Of a stretch of DNA of 7,534 nt, positions 1 to 4,600 are shown piece by piece. How positions within the stretch are numbered: position 1 is the first letter of the stretch; every line of letters begins with the position of its first letter. A program made the position numbers and the translations under genes. The notes under the pieces were generated by a model, which was not told the DNA's origin, made no database searches, and saw only the letters and a list, made by a program, of their open reading frames with translations. This DNA comes from Tannerellaceae bacterium (GTDB lineage: Bacteria > Bacteroidota > Bacteroidia > Bacteroidales > Tannerellaceae), in NCBI GenBank assembly GCA_031279915.1, contig JAITHO010000088.1:1-7534 (forward strand), given 5' to 3'.

Positions 1-17
1 GAGTGAATGAATGAACA

Positions 18-43
18 GACAAGGGGCTATATGCCCCTTTGTC
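18..43 (+). terminator. Hairpin, probable terminator of an upstream gene
   Basis: A 7-bp GC-rich stem (21-27 pairs with 33-39, AAGGGGC with GCCCCTT) encloses the five-base loop TATAT. Three more pairs (18-20 with 41-43) form if T40 is bulged. The run after the stem is only TTT and is then broken, so it is weaker than the terminator at 776-816. It lies before the Sel1 gene and no coding frame crosses it, so the simplest reading is the 3' end of a plus-strand gene outside the window. It could instead act as a leader hairpin for the Sel1 gene. Confidence 0.45.
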
Positions 44-105
44 ACAAAAACAGCTTATTATACTAAACCTTCAGCCCTGTCCACATCACGGTTAAGTGGA
101 GCAAA

Positions 106-723
106 ATGGTGATCATTACAAAATCAAAGGTTTTATGCTTGATTTGTGTATTCCTGATTGCGACAAATTTGATTTGCGCCCAATCTGCCAGTGAGCTTGC
201 AAAGATGGAAGAGCAGTTGGAGGAAGGCGCGGATCTGCTGGATGCATCAATGCAATACAGTATGGGTGTACATTATTATTTTGGAAATGGCGGCCTCCGT
301 CAAAACTACCAAACAGCTGCAAAATGGTTTCGCAGGAGCGCTGAAAAGGGACATGCAATCGCTCAAAACATCTTGGGAACGATGTATGGACAGGGACAAG
401 GCGTGGATCAAGACTACTTTGAAGCTGAAAAATGGCTTCGAAAGAGCGCTGAACAAGGAAATGCCGAAGCCCAAAGTAATCTGGGCCGGATGTATCACAA
501 CGGAGAAGGCGTCAGTCAAGACTACCAGGAAGCTGCAAAATGGCTTCTCAAGAGCGCCGAACAGGGATATGCAATAGCCCAATGCAATTTGGGCGTGATG
601 TATTACGAAGGAAAAGGCGTGCCCCAAGACTACCTCGAAGCTATAAAATGGCTTCGAAGGAGCGCGCAACAGGGATATGAAAAAGCAATAGGAGCGCTGA
701 ATGCACTTGGCGAAACCTATTGA
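106..723 (+). CDS. Exported Sel1-repeat (TPR-like) protein
   Basis: This is a 205-residue protein. Residues 1-25 look like a Sec signal peptide: lysines at 6 and 8, then a hydrophobic stretch (9-23) and a probable signal peptidase I cut after Ile-Cys-Ala25, leaving Gln26 first. Cys24 is not in a good lipobox (Asn at -3, Ile at -1), so a lipoprotein is less likely. Residues about 47-191 are four Sel1 repeats (47-83, 84-119, 120-155, 156-191) with the pattern AxAQxxLGxMYxxGxGVxQDYxEAxKWLxxSAEQG, followed by a degenerate part-repeat (192-205). Sel1 repeats form paired-helix solenoids that bind proteins; no enzymatic motif is present. There is no T9SS C-terminal sorting domain, so the product is probably periplasmic. 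The partner is unknown. A possible ribosome site, GGAG at 98-101, lies four bases before the ATG. A strong terminator follows, so the gene is probably monocistronic. Confidence 0.9.
   Translation: MVIITKSKVLCLICVFLIATNLICAQSASELAKMEEQLEEGADLLDASMQYSMGVHYYFGNGGLRQNYQTAAKWFRRSAEKGHAIAQNILGTMYGQGQGVDQDYFEAEKWLRKSAEQGNAEAQSNLGRMYHNGEGVSQDYQEAAKWLLKSAEQGYAIAQCNLGVMYYEGKGVPQDYLEAIKWLRRSAQQGYEKAIGALNALGETY
244..678 (+). repeat. Tandem ~108-bp repeats coding Sel1 units
   Basis: The Sel1 units are visible at DNA level. There are three 108-bp units (355-462, 463-570, 571-678) preceded by a 111-bp unit (244-354). The best-conserved stretch is around AAATGGCTTC followed by GAGCGC, near 430, 538 and 646. 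The first unit is one codon longer and more diverged (GNGGLRQNY in place of GxGVxQDY). The block sits in frame inside the Sel1 gene, so gain or loss of a unit would not shift the frame. Confidence 0.8.
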
Positions 724-775
724 CAGCATCAACGTCACTCATCTTGTATCCCCCTTCGATACAGAATACTGAGCA

Positions 776-816
776 AGCCGCCGGAGACATCACAACCCTC
801 CGGCGGCTATTTTTTT
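776..816 (+). terminator. Strong intrinsic terminator after the Sel1 gene
   Basis: A perfect 11-bp stem pairs AGCCGCCGGAG (776-786) with CTCCGGCGGCT (798-808) around an 11-base loop. An A and seven T residues (810-816) follow. This is a textbook Rho-independent terminator on the plus strand. It begins 53 bases after the Sel1 stop codon and separates that gene from the toxin-antitoxin unit. Confidence 0.93.
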
Positions 817-863
817 AGAGCGCCAAGCATGGCAGTTACTGAAGGGAATCTATGTTAGAATAT

Positions 864-871
864 TATATTTG
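864..871 (+). promoter_or_regulatory. Bacteroidota -7 promoter element for the toxin-antitoxin unit
   Basis: TATATTTG matches all six fixed positions of TAnnTTTG, the -7 element used by the primary sigma factor of Bacteroidota. Transcription would start near 878, leaving a leader of about 25 bases before the ATG at 903. No clear TTTG (-33) element is seen 19-21 bases upstream, which lowers confidence. The position directly after the Sel1 terminator is what an independently transcribed unit needs. Confidence 0.5.
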
Positions 872-902
872 CATCAATACGAACCATAAAACAACAAGAT
901 TA

Positions 903-1106
903 ATGATACATACAGTTTATTTGGATGATACGACCGCCGAGGGCCAAAGGTTATTGAAAGAATTGTCGCGCTGCAAAGAGGGGGTCAGCTTTGAAAAGCC
1001 TCCCGTTGAGCCATCTGTTCCGGAAGGCTACATGGGGCTGGAGGAATTTCGCAAAAGCGCGAAAGAGAGCCTTACCCAAATACTGAAGGAGCGTGGTATT
1101 TATTAG
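903..1106 (+). CDS. Antitoxin-like protein of a type II toxin-antitoxin pair
   Basis: The chosen start gives a 67-residue, largely acidic protein. Its first part (MIHTVYLDDTTAEGQRLLKE) looks like a short strand and helix. It then has a proline-rich linker (PPVEPSVP, about 32-39) and a C-terminal helix (about 42-65, GLEEFRKSAKESLTQILKER). Small antitoxins often have this layout, with the C-terminal helix wrapping the toxin. I recognise no named DNA-binding fold, and the role is inferred mainly from the overlapping RelE/ParE-like gene downstream. The frame stays open back to an ATG at 852 (84 residues, GAAGGG five bases before it). I prefer 903 because the likely promoter (864-871) lies inside the longer version, and the extra residues (LEYYICINTNHKTTRL) look noncoding. 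The last 14 bases overlap the toxin gene. If this is a typical pair, the complex would repress its own promoter. Confidence 0.72.
   Translation: MIHTVYLDDTTAEGQRLLKELSRCKEGVSFEKPPVEPSVPEGYMGLEEFRKSAKESLTQILKERGIY
1078..1097 (+). repeat. 20-bp direct repeat, copy 1 (antitoxin end / toxin start)
   Basis: AAATACTGAAGGAGCGTGGT occurs here and again, identically, at 1404-1423. This copy encodes the ILKERG end of the antitoxin and contains the toxin's GTG start at 1093 and its purine-rich GAAGGAG. The repeat unit from copy to copy is 326 bp and contains essentially the whole toxin gene. Confidence 0.9.
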
Positions 1107-1404
1107 TAGGCAAGCTAAGGTTGACTTGGAGCAGATAGTTATAGGCTTGCTTGAGTGGGAAAAAATAACTCTGGAAGTTTCTGAAGTTCTAAAATATGTG
1201 GATGATATAGTAAGCGTTTGTTACGGGCTTGATACCGCCGTATTTCGTCAGCGAACCAAGTATAAAAGCCATTTGGCATACGGCCAATATGTTTACCCAT
1301 ACAAGCGCAATTCAATCACGGTTTGGTATATCATCTACGACATTGACTCTTTCCAAAACATATTAGTGAACCGGATTATCAGCAATCATCTAACGGCAGA
1401 TTAA
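1093..1404 (+). CDS. RelE/ParE-family toxin
   Basis: This 103-residue protein has the length and layout of the RelE/ParE fold. An N-terminal strand (VFISRQA) leads into two helices (about 8-42, KVDLEQIVIGLLEWEK onward). A strand-rich C-terminal half follows (about 50-96) with a basic stretch (RQRTKYKSH) and a final IISNHL segment like the last strand of such toxins. RelE members cleave mRNA on the ribosome and ParE members poison gyrase; I cannot tell which applies, or assign catalytic residues reliably. The likely start is GTG, overlapping the antitoxin gene by 14 bases, which suggests translational coupling. GAAGGAG (1085-1091) is only one base from that GTG, too close for a standard ribosome site, so a rare start a few codons later (ATT at 1102) is possible. 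No in-frame ATG is nearby. The frame looks intact. The stretch is visibly more AT-rich than sprA, as accessory genes often are. Confidence 0.78.
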   Translation: MVFISRQAKVDLEQIVIGLLEWEKITLEVSEVLKYVDDIVSVCYGLDTAVFRQRTKYKSHLAYGQYVYPYKRNSITVWYIIYDIDSFQNILVNRIISNHLTAD

Positions 1405-1423
1405 AATACTGAAGGAGCGTGGT
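1404..1423 (+). repeat. 20-bp direct repeat, copy 2, with antitoxin-end remnant
   Basis: This is an exact second copy of 1078-1097, starting on the last base of the toxin stop codon. Read in the antitoxin phase (codons from 1406) it again gives ILKERG and then runs on as YEGIVGVEYFRP to a TAA at 1460-1462. It has no start or upstream antitoxin sequence. It is best seen as a duplicated or left-over 3' end of an antitoxin gene, not a functional gene. Confidence 0.85.
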
Positions 1424-1433
1424 TACGAGGGCA

Positions 1434-1564
1434 TTGTAGGGGTCGAATATTTTCGACCATAAATATAACCGTCTGCAATGCCTTCAACTACATGTTTCAT
1501 TGATGCAATTGTAATGTTACAATGCCTTTGTCGGATTAGGGTCGAAAATATTCGACCCCTACAA
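1434..1564. repeat. Palindromic MITE/REP-like element with 25-bp inverted repeats
   Basis: Bases 1434-1458 are the exact reverse complement of 1540-1564 (25 of 25), bounding a 131-bp element. Each arm is also a small palindrome: GGTCGAA, TATT, TTCGACC at 1441-1458 and its mirror at 1540-1557. The 81-bp interior holds a further palindrome (1508-1523) and the direct repeat CAATGCCTT (1476-1484, 1520-1528). There is no open frame of useful size. The structure fits a miniature inverted-repeat element or a paired REP-type palindrome. I see no clear target-site duplication (GGGCA on the left, AAGGA on the right). It sits between two convergent genes, where its hairpin could slow transcription from either side, although neither side has a T-run. 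Confidence 0.75.
1508..1523. repeat. Inner palindrome of the 1434-1564 element
   Basis: ATTGTAA (1508-1514) and TTACAAT (1517-1523) are exact reverse complements separated by TG. With A1507 bulged, two more pairs form between GC (1505-1506) and GC (1524-1525). A two-base gap is too tight for an RNA hairpin loop without opening a pair, so this may be a DNA-level palindrome such as a protein-binding site. Confidence 0.5.
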
Positions 1565-1600
1565 AAGGATATATTTGATGCCCGCTTTCCTGCTCCGTTA

Positions 1601-4600
1601 TCACTGCGTGAGCGACAGTCGGATGCTTAGGCCGTAGTCGGCGTTGGAGGTTGGGAAGGAGGCGCTGGAGATTAGTGGGGTGTTGACTTGGAGGTTGTAG
1701 TAGGCGCGGAGGGTGATCAGGCGGCTCATGCCGTAGTCGGCTGAGAATTGGAGGGTCTTGGCTATGTTGCCGCTGGTGGCTTGTGTGGAGGCTTCTTGAA
1801 TTTTGCGGATTAGGGATTGTTGCATGGTGTAGGAGTAGTCAAGGCGTAGGGTGAGGTCGTTGCTGAAGTCTTGCGCGGCTTTCATCTTCAATACTTTGTT
1901 AAATTCGGTGAGGGTATATCCAAGTCCGAAAGTGATTTTGTCGGAGAATGATTCGACGAGCTGGAAGGATGCTATGTTCAGGTTGAGCATGCGTGTTTTA
2001 TCGTAGGATAGCCGCATGCTCATGTTGTTGGTTAGTGTTCCGTCGGCGCCAATCAGTGGCGAGAATGTTTCGCTGATGGCTACGGAGGATATGCTGTATG
2101 GCGATGAGGGCGAGGGGTTGCCGCTGAGTGGATCTTGTACGAATCCGTGGTCGCCGCCGCTTGACGTTGCAACCCAGTTGAGTAGTGATGAGAAGGCTCC
2201 GACGCTGTATGTGCTTTGGTAGCGATGGTTGAGGGTAAGGTTTTTGAAGTATTTTTTTATGATGGGGATGCGTGTGAGGCCTGTGTATGTCATGACCCAG
2301 CTTGGGATGATGGAGCTGAGGCTGGGGAATGCGGTGATGGCGGTTTTGTTGGGGTCTCGTCCGGAGTATGCGGCGAGGAATGCTGGTATGAGCACGTCGG
2401 TTGAGTTGTGATTAACGTATCCGTTGGCTAGGCTGGGATTGTATGTTTGTCCGGCGAGGGATGAGTTTCGGAGGAATCCGGCGTTGGGGTATTTGGTAGC
2501 GGCGTAGGTTTGTTCCAGCCGTTGTGCGATGATGTCTCGGTTTTGCAGGAAGGTTTCGAAGGTTTTTGAGGCGTAGTTGTCGGTGGCCGATCCGGCTCCG
2601 GCGAATGCAGTTCGTAGAGTAGATATGTTCATGGTGAAATTGCCGTCGCGCAGTTCGGGCATTCCGGAGTACATGTATTGTATGGTAGTTCGCTGAGCTT
2701 CGTTGCGCATGGCGGTGAGGTTGATTTTGAGTCCCGGCAATGGTTCGAGGCTTGCGTTCATGGAGAGGTTTTTGGTATTGTTGATGATGGCCGGGGTGAT
2801 GTTGTTGGTGTTCATGATGAGCCAGTCTTTGTTAGCCAGCTCGGTGATGTATCGTTGGTCGACGTTTCCGAAGGCGAATCCGATGCCAGGGGCCATTCCG
2901 CTTGCAGATCGTCCTTGCCCGAATATTCCTCCTATTTCGGGCCGATATCCCGGAATGGTCATTCCGTCGGTAGCCTGATATGAGATGCTGAAGGTTTTGA
3001 GCATCATGCCGAAGAATATTGCATACTCGGAAGCTTTCTTGAAGGGGTTTTCTCTCTTGGGAGGGGCGTAGGTGATAGTGAGCTGGAGGGTTACGGTATC
3101 GCGATTCTCGATTCGGATACGTGCAAAGTCAACCGGTTTGAATTTAATCCTATAGTTTTTCCCTGCGGAGTCTTTGGCTCGTACTACTACGTCTTTGGAT
3201 AACATTCCATGCTCCACTATGACGCCGCTGTCGGGGCTTAGTGTGACGGTGCGTTCGAGCTTGGTTTCGTTGGGTTTCTTTTGAGGGCTTGTGGTTGTAA
3301 CGTTGCTCGAATATTTTTGGGTGATAGAGTTGAGGAATTTGGATTTGCTGTACAGTCCGGTAAAGATGATTCCGGGCTGTACGCTGATCATCCGCTGGTT
3401 TTTGATTGTGTTACCGATTTCTATGCCGTCGTCCATTAGCGCGCCTCTGTCCCAGTTGTAGGAAGATGTGTAGTTGAGTTGCGTACTGATCCAACTGAGA
3501 GCCGGAATCTGCGCGAAGGGTAGGGTGTAAGTGACGTTGAAGTTCTGATTGTATCGCATGGGCTGTCCGAGCTCGGCGATGCTTTGCTGCACAGAGTCGC
3601 GCCAGAGCTGATAGGCATCGGGATTAAGCTTTTTGTTGACCTGCACGTGCGGCTCCTCTATGCGCGCATTGGTTCCGGAGCTGAAGGTAGCCCGCAGGCT
3701 GTTGGTGAAGTTCCATGCCAGGTTAAAGGATCGATCCCAAAGGAAGCTTTGGCTAAAGGATAAGAGGTTCCGCTTCTCCTCGGGCGTTTGGTTCATATTG
3801 TTCAGGTTGCGCATCTGTATTTCGTAGTAGTTGCGCATTATGGAGGTTTGGAATCCTATGCTTGCGGGGAGATAGTTAAAGCTTAGCTGCTTGATGTATT
3901 GCGTTGAGGCATTGCTCTTGGCTATCTTAGCGAAGGGTCGGAAGGGCGCTGCGTAGGGGTTGTAATTGTAGGTGAAGTTGCCGCGATAGTCTTTAGTTGT
4001 TTCGTATTCAGTGTCGGGACGGAATCTGTTGTTTTCGCTGAAAGCATATCCGAGGCTAAAGTTGGCCGGATCGTAAGGCATAGGCGTTTTGCTTCGGATG
4101 TCGACCTTGACGTTGTTCACCGAAATACTTTTGATGACGGTTTTATCGCGGGCGAAATTGAGGATAGAATCCTTCTCCGCCTGTGTTTGCACTTCGGAAA
4201 GGGCGTCTTCGAGTGAGATATCCTGGTCGAGCGGATTGTATTTGGGGTCTATGGTTTCTTTGGAGTAGGTGTAGTAAAGAGGGATGCTCACTTTGGCCTT
4301 TTCGGGGAAGAACTTGCCGAGCTCAAAGTTGGCTGCCACGCTGTACTGCATGTAGTCGTCGAGCCGCCGTTCGTTCACCGACTGTTCGAGCCCTCCGAAC
4401 CCAGCCGTTTCTATTCGTCCGGCCAGATTGATCGCTCCCAGGTCGGAGAGGGTTATGCTCATATTGCCGTTGGCAGCCCATCCGCCTTCTTCGTGGAAGT
4501 CGGTAAGCCGGAGTTCGTTTATCCAGACTTCGGCGCTACGTGCATCGCGCGCATTGTTGCGAACGCCTATCATTATGACCTTCACTTCCGACAGCGTTGG

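Noticed and set aside
39..64. TTGTCA (39-44) and TATACT (59-64) as a sigma-70-like promoter for the Sel1 gene
   Set aside because: The spacing is only 14 bases, the first box falls inside the hairpin, and Bacteroidota mainly use TTTG/TAnnTTTG promoters. The TTTG at 38-41 has no matching TAnnTTTG at the right distance.
247..738. 163-codon open frame on the minus strand opposite the Sel1 gene
   Set aside because: Its repeating pattern only mirrors the Sel1 DNA repeats in reverse; the sense strand has a signal peptide and clear Sel1 motifs.
1406..1462. Possible small gene ending in YEGIVGVEYFRP
   Set aside because: It has no start codon or upstream coding sequence, and its last codons lie in the palindrome arm. 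It is kept only as a remnant of an antitoxin gene end.
1434..1564. Two-repeat CRISPR array
   Set aside because: The 25-bp repeats are inverted, not direct. There are only two, the gap is 81 bp, and no cas gene is present.
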